Assembly: GCA_002224055.1 (NCBI GenBank)
Contig: AZLU01000057.1
Location: 1 to 64,000 of the forward strand
Origin: Pezizomycotina sp. ARF18
Lineage: Eukaryota > Ascomycota
Direction of reading: 5' to 3'
Length of the DNA stretch: 64,000 bases
The notes beneath the pieces are model-generated. The model was not told the origin of the DNA and searched no databases. It was given only the letters and a program-made list of their open reading frames with translations. Shown one piece after another: positions 45,067 to 57,989 of this stretch. Made by a program: the position numbers and the translations under genes. Each line of letters begins with the position of its first letter. Positions within the stretch are counted from its first letter, which is position 1.

Positions 45067-46661
45067 GTTTTGAATATTGTAGATGGAGGAGGGATTAACC
45101 CTGTGCGCCGAGAGAATGCCTAGATGGCTGCGTTGCTTGGGTGTTTTGTCGAGGTCTTGGTGGTTGGGGGTTGGCGATGCAAGAAGTCTTGGTGTGGATG
45201 GGGGTTGAAAGGAATGGAAGGTTTCTTGGAACGGGGAATTAAATTTCTTTTATTATTCTTTCGAGCCAAGCCGTAAGCAAGGGAAAAAAAAAAAAAAAAA
45301 AAAAAAAAATTTGCTGGATGAGAATATAGGGGGAATTTGGCCGCAAACAGCTAATACGACAGTGTGTATATACAACAGAGCGAAAGCGAAGGAAAGAAAC
45401 AACAAACGGTGAGGCACTTTACTCTGTTTAATATTGGAATCAGGGAAGTTCTATGGCTTTTTGGCTGCGCTGGTGCGCTATTTTAATTAATAACTTCCTT
45501 CGAATAAAGGCTTTCGATTTCAAGGGACCTTGTTTACTGGAAGAGCGTTTTTTTTTGGCGCCAAATTGCCAATCTCGCCAATAGCAGCAAGGGCGTGACA
45601 AGCTTTTTTTCATTAGACCAATTGGATCCTCTTGTCTGATGGAAGAATGACGAAAATAAATATATTTTGGGGTGGCCAGCAGATTGGGGCAGTGTTCGAA
45701 CTTCGAAGGGGAAACCTGCAAAGCAGGCGAGATCAGCATACGCTAGCAGGAACCAGCCTAGCCCCTAATTAGGGTCTAGATCGACAGCATTCGCTTCGGT
45801 CCTTCGGTGGAGATGCTCGATCGTGGTAGATCTGCTGGACGTAAGACCGCGTAATCTGTCGGGCTTGGAGGTGGCCAAAACATCGTGAACTTGGAGACTG
45901 CGGAATGACGTTGATTCGAAGGTGAGATCGTATTCCACGGGAGGATGGAGAGAAGGTCTTGAAGTGGTATATCGTGGTGTCTTGGAAGTTCTCAAAGAAA
46001 GAAGTCACGATGTCAACCGTACAGAGGGCTGAGGTTCGCTTAAAGTGGACGAACGCTTAAAAGGGCTATGAGTTCCGCCAAAAAAGAAGTCTCGGACGTT
46101 ATAAAGGTCTTAAATCTTGCAGAGTAGATATATATAAACGATCTAAAGTTAGCTATGAATGCAGATCGTTTTTGGTCTTTTGAGCATCGTGGTACTAGTA
46201 TACTGCAATGCGCGGAATTTTTACCCCGGTCCCCCCCCACCAAGGAATCTCGTCTCCCATCGCGATTATGCGAGTTTCTCTCTGCTAAGATGTTTTTAGA
46301 CGAACCCTTGCGAAAATATCGTAGAATACCAGCCTCATAAAACAGAGACATTACAATCGTAAGGCTCTGCTAGTTTTCCTATGTAGGTTAAACGATGATT
46401 AGGAGTTCATCTGCACAGGTTCTGCTCAGCATCGTACCGTGTGGCTTTTGTGGCTAGGAATCCTGGACATCGCAGGATGCGATCGCGAAGTAAATGGACC
46501 CAGTGTTGAGATTTTTTTTTTTTTTTTTTTTTTTGACATCACCATTATCATGTCTATTTTTTTGGTGCTCTTTTAGAGAATTACGACTACAATTACTCCA
46601 GGTTTATACAATACTGAGCCATCGTGATCTGTGGCGATGGTGATACAAAAGTTACACCCCT
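45067..46661. other. gene-poor stretch, no gene seen
   Basis: Homopolymers at about 45283-45309 (A27) and 46511-46534 (T24). Open frames at 45440-46351 have no motif or intron support. Confidence 0.4.
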
Positions 46662-48140
46662 TAGCAAGACGGCCTAACTTCCCTGATCTTCCTCCTCCCC
46701 AGGCCGCCGATATGATAGTTAAGATACCGCTTCAACCTCCAGTCGTCCCACACGTAGCGGTCCCAATCGACGTCGTGTATCCATGCCCAGCCGTCGTCCA
46801 TTTGCGGCTGTTTACCACTCCCATCCGAAGCCAGATCCGCGCTCCTCTGACCGTACCGCGCCTTTTCCCCAAGTTCCAACGATCGCCCTCGGCTTCTTTA
46901 TACCTAACCGGGTAATCTTCAGACGGATAAGAACGTCTCGATGTCGTCCCCACTTCTTCAAGCTCTCGGGGCTCCCACGCCGCGACCCGCTCAGAAGAAG
47001 GGGTTCCATTGTCCGCGAACCCCGCGCACGCTCGAAAAACGATTGTGTCGTTGTTTACGCCTCTTGCGCTTATACGAAGTTGTTTTAATAGCCGGCCGGA
47101 GACCCCTTCTTAACCCCACATCCCGTCCGTAATATTGAGGGCGGTAATACTCCCTCCGTAAAATCTTTTTTAAAAAAAAAAAAAAAACCCCTCAGCGCTC
47201 CAGGAGGGGCTAAACGCCGCCATTACGGCGTCACTGATCTTCCTCATTATTCTGGTGCGGTAAAATCACCGTACGGTAGTCCTTCCACATACACGGTTCC
47301 CTCCAACATTTCCGTCCTATAGCGGCGGAGTTCCGTGTTAAGGTAGTTCGGTTCCCGCGTCGTGTGATTCCGTATACGCGTCGCGGCGCGCCAGTTCCAG
47401 ACGTTTACGCAGGATATTACGGCGCGCCGGAGCTCGCGCTGGATGTTGTTTCTTTCGGCCCTCGTGTCGCCGCAGCTGGACAGAAAAAGTGAGGACGGTG
47501 CGTTAGGGAGGCGATGTTGTACATTATCCAGAGGGCGTAGATACCGCGCTCGAAATCGACCCATTTCTGAGGGGGGGGGGGGGGGAGGTTGGGAGTTGGC
47601 CGTGACGGGGAAATTCGCGGTGGAGTTGTTCTGTGATGCAGGTGCGTGCTAGCAAACGTGACCAGGGCGGCAATTCGTGTCCCACCTGCTCCCGGCGTTA
47701 AAACCTTAGGCTTTAAAACCTGGACAATTGACTGGGTGACTGCGACTCGTGGAAGAATGCAATTTCTCCTCAGACCTGTTAAAAATAGCAAAACTCGTCG
47801 GGCTGTAACACCCGCTACTACTCCGCCCGGGGCTCCAAGGTTGCGACTGTAACGGCTGCAAGGATTCACGGAAGACCCGTTCAGAACGGGTCGCGGGCGC
47901 GGTATGAAGCTGCGAAGGCGCGGACTTGGTCGGGTGCGATGTCCGGTTCCATTAACCGGAGCGAGACGACGAGCGCGGTCGGCCATGACGCTGTATGCTA
48001 GTTGGTTCTAGCGGATGTTTTCGAGGATGTTTGGTGGGGAGGAGTGGAGGTGCTTGCAGGAGAGGATGGTGTGCAAGATTTGGTAGGGTGCTGTAGATTT
48101 GTAGGTGGATTTCTGGAGGAGGAGAGGATTGATGTAGGCA
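46662..48140 (-). pseudogene. possible F-box-like protein, broken
   Basis: Minus strand. An F-box-like start SPPPEIHLQIYSTLP continues in another frame as QILHTILSCKHLHSS (48120-48050). Pieces further on: LRLMEPDIAPDQVRAFAASY (about 47955-47895), WVDFERGIYALWIMYNIASL (47560-47500), ERNNIQRELRRAVISCVNVW then NYLNTELRRYRTEMLEG (47455-47300), and after an A/T-run interruption NNDTIVFRACAGFADNGTPS, SERVAAWEPRELEEVGTTSR (47060-46945), YKEAEGDRWNLGK, and the end DVDWDRYVWDDWRLKRYLNY ... REVRPSC with stop at 46662. The helical, Trp-rich style is typical of fungal F-box-like proteins with a long variable C-terminus, but no specific family is recognised beyond the weak F-box. At least six frame changes; two adjacent genes cannot be excluded. 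Confidence 0.35.
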
Positions 48141-48945
48141 TTGTGTAAACTGAAAATAATACAAATACGATGAGTCGATTGACGGTATGATGATGGCTTA
48201 ACGACTCCTTCTACGCTTGGTTGCAGAAGGTATGATATTCGAGGATCCGACGACGATATGCGAGTTAGATATACAGGCAAGAAAACACGCACGACACGGG
48301 ATATTAACTTAGACCCAATGTTAACCTTTTCGTTTTCTTTCTTTATTTTCTTCTCTTGATCGAAGGTTTCAGCTCACTTGGATAGAAAGTTGAGCAGAAA
48401 GGTTCTTTTAGACGCCCAGAGCCATCAAGCTCGAGACTCCAATACGCAGCATTTTACCATGGCAGCGCTTTAGGGGTTTAAACTTCTCATATAGTTAAAA
48501 TTGTCTCGGAAATCGTCCGTTAGGTCTTCAAGACTCCTATATCTCTTGACCCAGGCGGGTAAGTACAAATAAAGTTAGTATCCCACGCAAGGTCCAAGCA
48601 CGATTACATGTTCCATGGCGTAGAAACGGGAAAGTTAGTACAGTTTAGCTGAGTCCTCAGGGCGCCCGTGGGAATACGCGTGGTAATCTAGCTACCCGCA
48701 AAGGTTTAACGGAGAGTAAAAAAGCTCTATAGTTTCTTATCTGGATCGCGTTCCAGGCCAAACTAATCGTGCAGGAGGAAAGACGGAAAGGAAAAAAGAA
48801 GAAACGGGGGAGAAGGGGCCTACTAGGAAATTTTCCTCTCATAAGTGACGGTTGAGCCAAACCCCCTGGCTACATATTCCGCCAGAAACAAGGTCCTTAA
48901 ACCTCTCATGTACATGTTCGCAATAATAATATAAACTGCTTAATC
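48141..48945. other. intergenic, no gene seen
   Basis: No supported coding frame; upstream flank of the two divergent genes on either side. Confidence 0.35.
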
Positions 48946-49839
48946 ATGAAAGTCCATTCGATATTCCTCTTCGTTGGCCTTCTGTTGGGCCCCAGTCGTC
49001 CCTGCGCCGGCGTTCTCGCTCGCCGATGTCACCCATATCGTAAGCCCGTACATGTCATCGGACGAATCAAAGCAGCTCATCAGCACCGCCTTCGACAAAG
49101 TAGACGCGCTCATCAAGAGCGCGAAGGGGAAGCACCCAACATCAGATGCGAACACGCTGCCCGAAGCAGCGTACAACCTCTTCACCGGTCCGGCCCGCAC
49201 TTGCCAGCCGACCTCTCCAGAAGCTGGACGTGGAACCTATGTTCGACGTCAACGGCGACGGATACGGGTACTTCGGCGACGGCTACACGCAGAACTTCCC
49301 GCCCGAAGACGGCTACCCTCCGCAGAACACCGTCTTCGACACGATGCGGGTGCACAGCATCCGCGCCACGTCGAAGCTCGAAGACAGCGGGTTCCAGCTC
49401 CGCCAGGACGGAAGGATAAAGACGACCAACATGGACGTCCCATTCGCCATCGACGACGGGAAGTATGGCGTCGTGCAGGGCTACTAGAACACCACCTACA
49501 ATTTGTTTCAGACTGTTTATTACCCTGGAAGCGTCAAGCTGGAGAATAACATTCCGAAGGTGTGGCTGGATATTAGGGTTGATTTCAATGACGCCATTTA
49601 TTTTGCGACGCAGCAGTACCAGCAGTGGACGTTGGAGTGGGAGAGGGTGATGGAGATCGAGCTCGCGATGTTTCTGGACGCGGGGGGTGAAGTACAGGTA
49701 CAGTCAGCTATATTACAGGCTGACGATGATCGGGGACGAGGACGGCGGGAAGAGGGAGATATACGTCGGAGCGGTGAAGTGCTTTATGTGGGCTTGCAGG
49801 TACATTGCAGACGACGACGGCGATGACGACTCGAACTAA
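48946..49839 (+). CDS. unrecognised secreted protein with an EF-hand-like acidic loop
   Basis: ATG at 48946 gives a signal peptide (MKVHSIFLFVGLLLG, then with a frame change PVVPAPAFSLADVTHIVSP). Further pieces: SSDESKQLISTAFDKVDALI, ANTLPEAAYNLFTGP, then DVNGDGYGYFGDGY (about 49247-49290), an EF-hand-type DxNxDGxG calcium-binding loop, FPPEDGYPPQNTVFDTMR, GFQLRQDGRIKTTNMDVPFA, GKYGVVQGY, an in-frame TAG (49484-49486), then NTTYNLFQTVYYPGSVKLEN, VWLDIRVDFNDAIYFATQQY, and after another frame change YRYSQLYYRLTMIGDEDGGK and an acidic end ADDDGDDDSN with stop at 49837. About 295 residues if read through. GC-rich, with strong coding bias. I know no family for it; Ca-binding is only suggested by the loop, and a partner EF-hand was not found. 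Confidence 0.5.
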
Positions 49840-52330
49840 CCTTGAATGCTCTAAATATACCATATGTATCTCTTTATTTGTTTTTTGAGGTGTCCTATAG
49901 GCTTTTCTGTTGTCACTTAATCTGAATTGGAGATCTGAAAAGCTGAGTTCTGTACGCCTATTGTCGTCGGGCAGAGTGCCCACACCAAAATGACGGTCGT
50001 GTATATAAAGGGGACCTTCTCCCACCTAGCTAGTTCTTAATTTAGCAGACTAGATTCATTCCATTTTTCATCCATCATAGTGGTAGTTGCTTTTCATAGC
50101 GACTGCATCACACTATGACACTATACTAAATTGATGTTGTTCCAATTCGTGGGTTCTTTTTCCTCTTCTTGCTTTGCTCTCCTTACTCTCACGATGACTG
50201 GAAGGTTCTATCGTATCGGCTTTCTACGCCTAAGATCTTCCTCCTTGCCTCCTACTCGTCTCTATTTCGGTCGAGTTTCAGGATATTAATTGCTCAGAAT
50301 GTCTTTTGTGGATATAGTTTTTTTTTTTTGATGTATTCTGTTGTTTTCATTACACTATTATTTTCGTTTTTTGTATCCTTCAAATTACATACACCTGGGA
50401 CGATCTTCGAAGAGAAGATTCTCCCCTTCGGTATAAACTTACACTATAATAATAGAAGGGAAGGGAACTGATAACAAACGACGATACCAAATGATCTACA
50501 AATCACTAGAGGTGTCTTGAAGAATAAGCCTGAAGCTAAGAAGAAAATATATATATATGTAGCTATAGCTATAGATACCTCATATACTTACTTGAGGAAA
50601 ATCCATCGACCTGGGTGACAAAAGTTGCCTGTCAGTTAAGGATGATAGGTACGTAAAATCAAAATACAAGCTCCGGTGGCTCTGAGTTCTACACCTACCT
50701 GCCTACTGAGTAGAGTATTTGATCGCGCAGCTTGAGGACTCGGAATTTGTAGTTCCTAGTGACATTCGATATTATCCAATCTTAACTTTCGTCCGAGAAA
50801 AAGGTCTCTAGATATTACATTTATACAAAAGTTGTTATACGGAGAGGCTCTGATCCACTCATGTTTTACGACCATGCTGGGCGCTGTAAGGCTTCTTCCG
50901 TTCAAAACGCGACTTCATTGCTATGTATGTAGTCGCTCCAAGGATCCCCGCTTCTTTCGCTAATCCACCGATCTGGACCCTCGTGGTGGCAGAGAAGGTT
51001 TCACGATTTCAGCCCTTTCCTGCAAGCCAGTCGGTTCTGGCAGCCAATAGCACCGGCAGCCCAGAGCATACACCTCAGCGATGCTTTTGGTAGACTACTG
51101 CACGATGCACCCACGAACAGGTTTTCCTCCCGCCTTCTGACTCTCACACTCTCCTAGTGGTAAGCAGATGCTCGGAAACTCAACGATTATTTGTTTTCCG
51201 TACAGTCGCTGTTTTCAATCTGTTCACCGCCGAGTACATCATACTACTCCTATAATTGCGTCCCTCCCGAGCCCCTTCCTCTTACTCATTGTCCACTGGG
51301 TCGTTATCGTTCTGCCCACTACACACTACTTCTTACTCCACAGCTTTCCATTGGATTCCATCCAGTATCAGCAAAAAATTTCTCAAACCATTGTATGCTA
51401 AGAATTACTATAAGAAGGCAATTAAGGGCTAGTACAAACCCTGCTTTCTCTCCCGAATCGGACCTATTTATAGCATGTAACTCGCTCCAGATTGCCTAAA
51501 CTAGTATAAAGCCTTTTGCCCTTCGAGTATAATCGAATTTCTTGTATACGGATTTCCCTTTATCCCGCTTTGCGCTTTGTTCTCTTCTTTACTTCATTTT
51601 CCTTTTAAGGCTCGTCAAATAGAGATTACCGATCCTCCACGGGCTCTCTTATCTGCGCCACTATTAGGCAAAAGACAAGACACAGACAAGAGGCCTAAGA
51701 GAACAGAAATCCTAACATTCTCATTGGAAAAGAAAGAAAAAAGACAAGATACTTTCTTATATTACTCCAATGCTTAAGGGGTTTTCTTTATTCAATAACA
51801 TAACATAATCCCTTATTAACCTCAGCGTATAAGTTACATCCTTATCTTAAACCTACTATTCATTCAAAGCCTATACTTCTCACGGCAACCTCTCCCTTAT
51901 TCTTGCAGCAAATACCTTTGCCTCGTGACGTGTCATTTTGATTTTTTTTTCTTATTCACCTTTAATTTCTCTCCCCGACTTCTTTTACCCACCAAGGCCG
52001 AAACTGGGTAGTCGGCGCCCGGACGAAACAGTAAACTACCGTGAGAAAGAAGCTAGAAACGTGTGGTGGTGTTTTTGTTAGGGGGAAGAAAAAATTTTCA
52101 ACGACCACATATTCTGCCCCCGCTTTGGAGTTGCTTACCGCCTATATTGACCGTTATATATACGAGAATCTATCAAGGAAACGGACTTGAAAACATATCC
52201 TTTTCATATATTCGATCTGCTATTAAACCAAAGACAAAAGCGTATTTACAGTCCTTTTTGTTATATTTTCAAGATTCCCCTTGCAAAGAGAGTTGCGTAG
52301 ATAGGTAAGGAACGCAAAGAAAAAACCACA
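49840..52330. other. gene-poor stretch, no gene seen
   Basis: About 2.5 kb, AT-rich. Open frames at 50169-50471 and 51168-51499 are rich in Phe, Ser and Leu from T/C-rich sequence and lack motifs. A TA/GCTATA simple repeat lies near 50549-50578. No element ends were recognised. Confidence 0.4.
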
Positions 52331-55112
52331 ATGCCCGCTTTACCCTTGGAGGACGACATCCCCTTCAAGGTAAAGTACACCCTGCCACGGCCGCCGAAGA
52401 ACAAACCCCGCCATCGACGCGGAAACGCAAGAATAGCGTCCGCCGGCGGTCGCGGCAGCTGTCAATCTCTTCCCCGCCTTCGTCTATCTCTACGCCGATC
52501 AACAATAGTAACAACAGCAGCGGACTCATGAGTCCGGCTGAGTCTACGAACGGGAGGGCGACTGATACTGCTGAGGTGGGTATGATGACGGACGACCACC
52601 AGCATAATGGTAACGGGTAGAGAATGGGAATGAGAATGGGTATAATACCGGTGGAGAGGCGGTGATACAAAGGCCGTGGTCCGGCCGAACGCGCAGTGGA
52701 TGGCGCTGAGGCGGTATAAGAACTTTGTCCGTACGTATTGCTCTCTCCTTCTCCTCCTGCTTTATTCTTATACATCGTCGCTTTATTCTATCAAAAGCTT
52801 CTTCTGAGTGTTTTCTACATCTCGTTACGAGGCTTGACATATCCTTACTACACTACAACCTTGCAATGCGCCCCCCCCAAACAAAAATACACTTTTGTAG
52901 TACAATCCTTGTGTTACCATAACTCCACCTAACAACGCAATCTATTCGCATTTTATAACAGGCAAAGACGAAACATTCTCCATAAACGACTACGTCTTCG
53001 TCGAGAACCCCAACGCGGACAGACCGCACCACCTCTCATCCGACACCGAGTCAGACTCGGATTCGCCTTCCACGCCTACATCTACTTCCTCGTCTTCTGC
53101 CCGCCGCGCTAGGAAACCCCGGCGCTGGATAGCCCGCGTTGACGAAATATGCGCGTCCGAGACGCCACCCGACCGCGTCTTCCTCCGTGTATCGTGGCTG
53201 TACCGCCCCGAAGACTTACCAGGAGGGAGACAGTATTACCATGGAAAGGGGGAGTTGGTTATGAGTAATCACGTTGACGTTGTGGATGCGCTTAGCGTGA
53301 GCGGACGGGCGGATGTTAAGAGGTGGAGGGAGCTGGACGAGGAAGATGACGGGTTGGAGCTTTACTGGAGGCAGGAGGTTGATGTTATCAGCGGCGCATT
53401 GAGCGTGAGTACTTTTTTTTTTTGTTCTATTCGGTTTTGTCTTTATAGGAAAATGGAGCTTGGGATCGGGAGCTATAGGGCTCGCGATACCTTGGCTTCT
53501 GTTTTTCCCATTGCTCTGGTTTTTTGCCTTGTTTTCTCTCTCATATTCTCCATTGCTGTTTAAGCATCACGATCTTTCGGGTCTTTCTGCGTTTTGGGTA
53601 TTACTCTCGCTCGATTCGCAATAATTAGCCTAGCCCCTTTTCATTTCCAGGGGGGGAAGCGGAGCTGTCCGGGCCGCCGCTAGCGTTATGGAGCCTTCCG
53701 GCCACTAGTGTTGTGGGGCCGCTGCGAGACAGCGTGTCAGTCTTGCGTTTAGCTGCATTTTTCCTTGGAGAGGCTAGACCACAACCCTGTTATATTCTGG
53801 GCACCAAAGACGACAAGTCGTGTTTTCTCATTGCCATGTTTTGCCTATCGCTATCCCCCTTTTCCATTGGCCGCGCTCCTACCTCCCTGCCAGTGCCTTT
53901 TTTTTTTTTTTTTTTTTTTTTCGTTAGAGCTATCGATTTGCGCATAAATCAAACATTCGAGACGCATCGGTTGGTTTTCGACGTTAGGATGGGAGGAATA
54001 ACGGTCAGGAGGAGGAACCGAGAGCAACAGTGGGGCAATCGACAGGAGCAAAGGATGGCAAAGGCGAAATATAGGGCAAAACTGGAAGAGATACACGAAT
54101 GGAGGCTGCAATTGAGTGACTGAGATCATCAAGTCTCTTTCTATCGATATTGTCGCACTGTTATCGTGGCGGTCAGGATTGTCCAGCCTCAATCGACACT
54201 TCTCATAGCGCTTCGTACATCTCTCGGCCTGTCCTCCGTTTCGGTCCTCAACCCGACGTCTAGTGGTTTCTCCTGGACACCATCTTTGATACTAGCGAGC
54301 TCTACAATTTCCTTTTGCCCTAGAGGATTCTCCGCCCGAATTTGACCAGTTGAATTCCAATATATTGTTTGCGCCGCCTGGGATACATTTGTTAACTATT
54401 TGCTGCAAATTTTCCGTCTTTTCGAATGCTATTTCGTTCTCAATTATCGGATTTCTTTTCGCATCGCATGTTTTTTTCTCCATTCCAATGTATACCGTTC
54501 TTATTCTGTGCTGTATTCCCACTTACACCTCCCTTTTCCTCTTTCTAACAGGAGATACGAACACACTGCACCTGCCACCAGCGCTACAACCCCGACAGGC
54601 TCATGCTCCGCTGCGAGCACTGCCGCCTGTGGCTCCACGAAGAATGCGTCGTCTCCGACATCCTCCGCCGGCACTCCGCCGCTTCAAAAGCCGCGCGGCG
54701 GGCTTCGGGGCGTAATCATTCCATATCTACTTCCCTCGCCTTAACGTCGCTAAACGGCTCCAGCACTAGTAGTAATGGAAACGGGAATGGTATTACGAGC
54801 AAGAGTAGTAAGAGGAAGAGCTTAACGTTGGAGACGGGGACAAATGGGATGTTCGGGTGGGCAGCAGGGGGTGAGAGGGAGGATGAGCAGCTGGAGAGTT
54901 TAAGGAGGGAGTTGAGGCCGAGGCTTGTGGTGGAGAAGGGGGTGGGGAATAAAGGGTTAGTAAGCGGAATAGTGTAAATGGGGATGGTGGAGGAGGTGGA
55001 GGGGGGAGACCGAGGGTGCAGATGAGGAGGAAGGTGTGGGGTGCTGGGAGTGAGGGTGGAATAGTATGGGAAGACGTGGAGTGTTTGAGGTGTAGGAGGA
55101 GAGTTGAATGAT
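52331..55112 (+). CDS. BAH-PHD domain chromatin protein
   Basis: ATG at 52331 (MPALPLEDDIPFKVKYTLPR). Exon 1 continues through a Ser/Asn-rich linker (RKRKNSVRRRSRQLS, LMSPAESTNGRATDTAEVG) with two or three frame changes, and ends QWMALRRYKNFV at 52730. An intron 52731-52961 splices in frame to the BAH domain, clean for 147 codons: KDETFSINDYVFVENPN, RRWIARVDEICASE, RVFLRVSWLYRPEDLPGG, ELVMSNHVDVVDALSVSG, LYWRQEVDVISGALS. A 1147-bp intron (53405-54551) then splices in frame to a PHD-type finger: EIRTHCTCHQRYNPDRLMLR, CEHCRLWLHEECVVSDIL. A Ser/Gly linker follows and, after a frame change, the conserved ending WEDVECLRCRRRVE with stop near 55112. Fungal BAH-PHD proteins bind modified nucleosomes (some read H3K27me3). 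Nuclear. The family is normally single copy, so the frame changes are notable. Confidence 0.75.
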
Positions 55113-56594
55113 ATTGAATTGGATAAGGAAATGGGATTTCAACAACCATGGAGGGCACTTGACGGCACCGGCAGAAACATTGTCGATGATATGATTCTTG
55201 GAAAAAACTCAGGATCATGATATCATTGGAACCAGAACCGGGTATAAGGGGGTGAACGAAGTAGAAGGGAAATCGGTATCCTCGCTGGATTAGAGGATTA
55301 TCAAAGTTTTTGGTATTTGGTCTTGCTTATTAGCCTTTTTTGTTACACCTGAATACACTTACTGTCGTTACAGGATACACTTTAGCCCTTAGCCATAGCC
55401 TTAAGCACTCTTTTTTTTTACATTTGTTCTTTGAAAATAAACAAAAGTCAAATGTTTGAATCACGCCTTGGTTAGCCTCAGGAGTTCCCCGTGGAGATGC
55501 GAAGTCGCGTTTTGAATGTTGGTTTTTCAGTATAGGTCTTAGAGCAAATTCCACATATACACGCAAGTCGAGCGGATTAGGTGAAGTGGTCTATGACTCG
55601 ACCCTTTGCTGAGTAGTGGATGGACTCCTCTTGGGAAGGCTGAGGTTCCCCCACTAACGCTTAGCAGTCAGAAGATTCTGATAGAGGAAAACTACCCGAA
55701 AACATAACGATTTAAGTCTCGAACGTCTTTCGTCTTATCAGAGTTCTATCGCGTCTCATGTTACTCTAAGGAATAAGATAGTTGTAAAGATCATGAGCCC
55801 CGAAGTTTACTAGAGAGCCAGAAGAGGTTGTAATAGGCTGGAGTAATTTGTCAATTGGAGGCACACAGTCAAGAAGATGATCAATTGATCACGATTCGAA
55901 ATTATAACCGAAATAAAGGACATCGTGATGCAAAGAACCATAGGTACGGAAGGTACTAGCACCAGATACGGTCTATTTCAATATGCACCTAGTATGAATT
56001 CCGGTAGGTTTTGGTTCCGTAAATTGTTTCACTGGAACAGCCGTTCGATTCTGCTTCAACTTGAAGCTATAAGGTATCATCAATTCGCGCACATTCTCTC
56101 GATTCTAACTTTCTTTTGTGCTAATACAATTTCATCAACTTGAATGAATAACAGAACTTTTATACCAAGTCTCCGGCTGAAATCACAAAGTTTACTCAAT
56201 TTCTTTGGCCGAATAATAGCTATAGTCGGCCTCGCGGGCTCAAGAGTAACAAAATTACGACAACATATTCAAAAAACATATTCAAGGCTGTATCGAGCAG
56301 TATAAATATATCCACGAAATCCATTCATGGCAATTCCAGAGACCAACTAAAAGCTTAGCTCTACACCTCACCCGGTTACCTACTATTCTTGGTAGTACTC
56401 ATCACTAGGAATTACTGCCTCGTGGAAATACACTTCAAAGCCTCGACTCCAAATTCACTCAAACCCATTTCATATCAAAGCATGTGTCGACGCCACATTT
56501 TTTATCTCACATGCCCGGGTAAGGCGAGTAGCTATCTCGGGATTGCCCGTTTATATCTGGAACAGGATCAAACTGCCGCTCAGAATGCAGCAGA
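55113..56594. other. gene-poor stretch, no gene seen
   Basis: No supported coding frame. Open frames at 55925-56143 and 56389-56594 are short; the latter may extend G1 upstream, but nothing in it resembles G2. Confidence 0.35.
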
Positions 56595-57027
56595 ATGTGC
56601 ACCCCCCTCGTGCGCGTCATTGGCAGTTACAATAGAACCGACGAACGTGGTAAATACTACGTTCGCTGTGGATCCATAATCGACGGCGGCAGCTGTAACT
56701 GGTGCGATTTTTTACTACACAGGATGGAAATGCATATCAAACAATGGTCGCACCGATGATGGATTTGGACCGACGACAAACGACCCGAGAGAGAGGCTCG
56801 ATCTTGTTCTCTGGGAGCTCAATACCTTCTTCCGTCGAATGTTTCAGGCCGCGTGTCTTGTGGGAATACGACCGTTTGATCAAGATATTGGCGAAGAGCC
56901 CTTCCAAATTGCGGGTATATCAGAGCTTACGAAGTTAGATACAAAGCCGCAACAGCAGGACCTAGAAACATGGCTCATACCCACTTCGCTCTTCTTAAAC
57001 CTTATCCTAGTCTGGATGCTTGCATGA
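56595..57027 (+). CDS. G1: small CxWC protein, paralogue of G2
   Basis: The frame from ATG 56595 reads MCTPLVRVIGSYNRTDERGK, YYVRCGSIIDGGSCNWCDFL, ending at a stop near 56755; after a frame change the product continues NDPRERLDLVLWELNTFFRR and an acidic end (IRPFDQDIGEEPFQIAGISE), stop at 57025-57027. The spacing of C...C-x-C/C-x-W-C and the later PR-x-x-(I/L)D-x-(V/L)-x-x-EL-x-x-F(F/Y) matches G2 1.4 kb downstream. The YYVRC...CNWC part recalls GRF-type zinc fingers but lacks the full CxCG-x-n-C pattern. One frame change. Function unknown; zinc binding is an inference. Confidence 0.4.
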
Positions 57028-57989
57028 CTACTGGCTTTTTTTTTCTTTTTTTTTTTTAGGCTGGCTGTTATATAGATCGGGAATTAGGTTGCTTTAAACT
57101 TTTATAGAGAAATTTATCCACTTGCGTAGATTTAGACAGCGTTCTTCGCTTGTAACGATAGCTAGTTTTAATTGCAATAACTATTTTCTTTCTTCTATTT
57201 TCTTTTGAACGCGAACCATGTGAGTTCGAGGACGGTGTATCGAGGGGTGCACTACTTGAGTACGTCTCGCAACGATTAGTGAAGGTCTTTAGATAATAAC
57301 TGGGATAAATCATGGAAAGAAGTAGGGGCAGCGAGTTTTACCTCCTCTTAAAACCCGCCATTCATCTTATGGTTCCCAACGTTTCGAGGCCTGTTTCCTC
57401 GAATCATATAAGCCCCAATCCAAGTCTTCCGATTGCTTGCTCTTGCCCATCCGCACGAATAGCCTTATTAACTAGCTAATGATACAGTGTTATGACGAGT
57501 TTACTGGAGTCTTAGATGATTCGAACTTCTACTTCTTCCTAAGACGCCTTTTAATCCCGTACATTGGCATCGCTTTGAAAAGATAATCTATTCCCTTCAG
57601 GATTCAAGAAACCCATCGCGTTCTAAATCAGAGGTTCATTATTCCAACACGCTGTACTCAAATTTCACTGAGGGTAGTACATCACTTTCATTTTATCAAA
57701 ATTATAGAATTACAAAGTTTTGCTCGATGCTTCAAAAAAAAATACTCCTTGACCGAACGTTGAATACATCCAGCCATTGCGAACTGGAGTTGATAAGCAT
57801 TTGATAGGTACTTGGGTTCAAGTTCGTAGACATCGACCAGTATAAGTAATTCAACAAGATACTCTCCAAGGTAGTAACTAAACCAGACATCCAACCCAAG
57901 TCCTTACTATAGCCGAAATCAGGAAAAATCCGCCGTTTAGGAACTTTCCACAGCTACTAGTAAACTCCGAATTCTATTCATTACCCAAC
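57028..57989. other. intergenic between G1 and G2, no gene seen
   Basis: T-rich run at about 57036-57058. No supported coding frame. Confidence 0.35.

Noticed and set aside
6050-57960. The word CAGCTACTAGTA at about 6050, 15985 and 57950
   Set aside because: Flanks share no further similarity; treated as chance.
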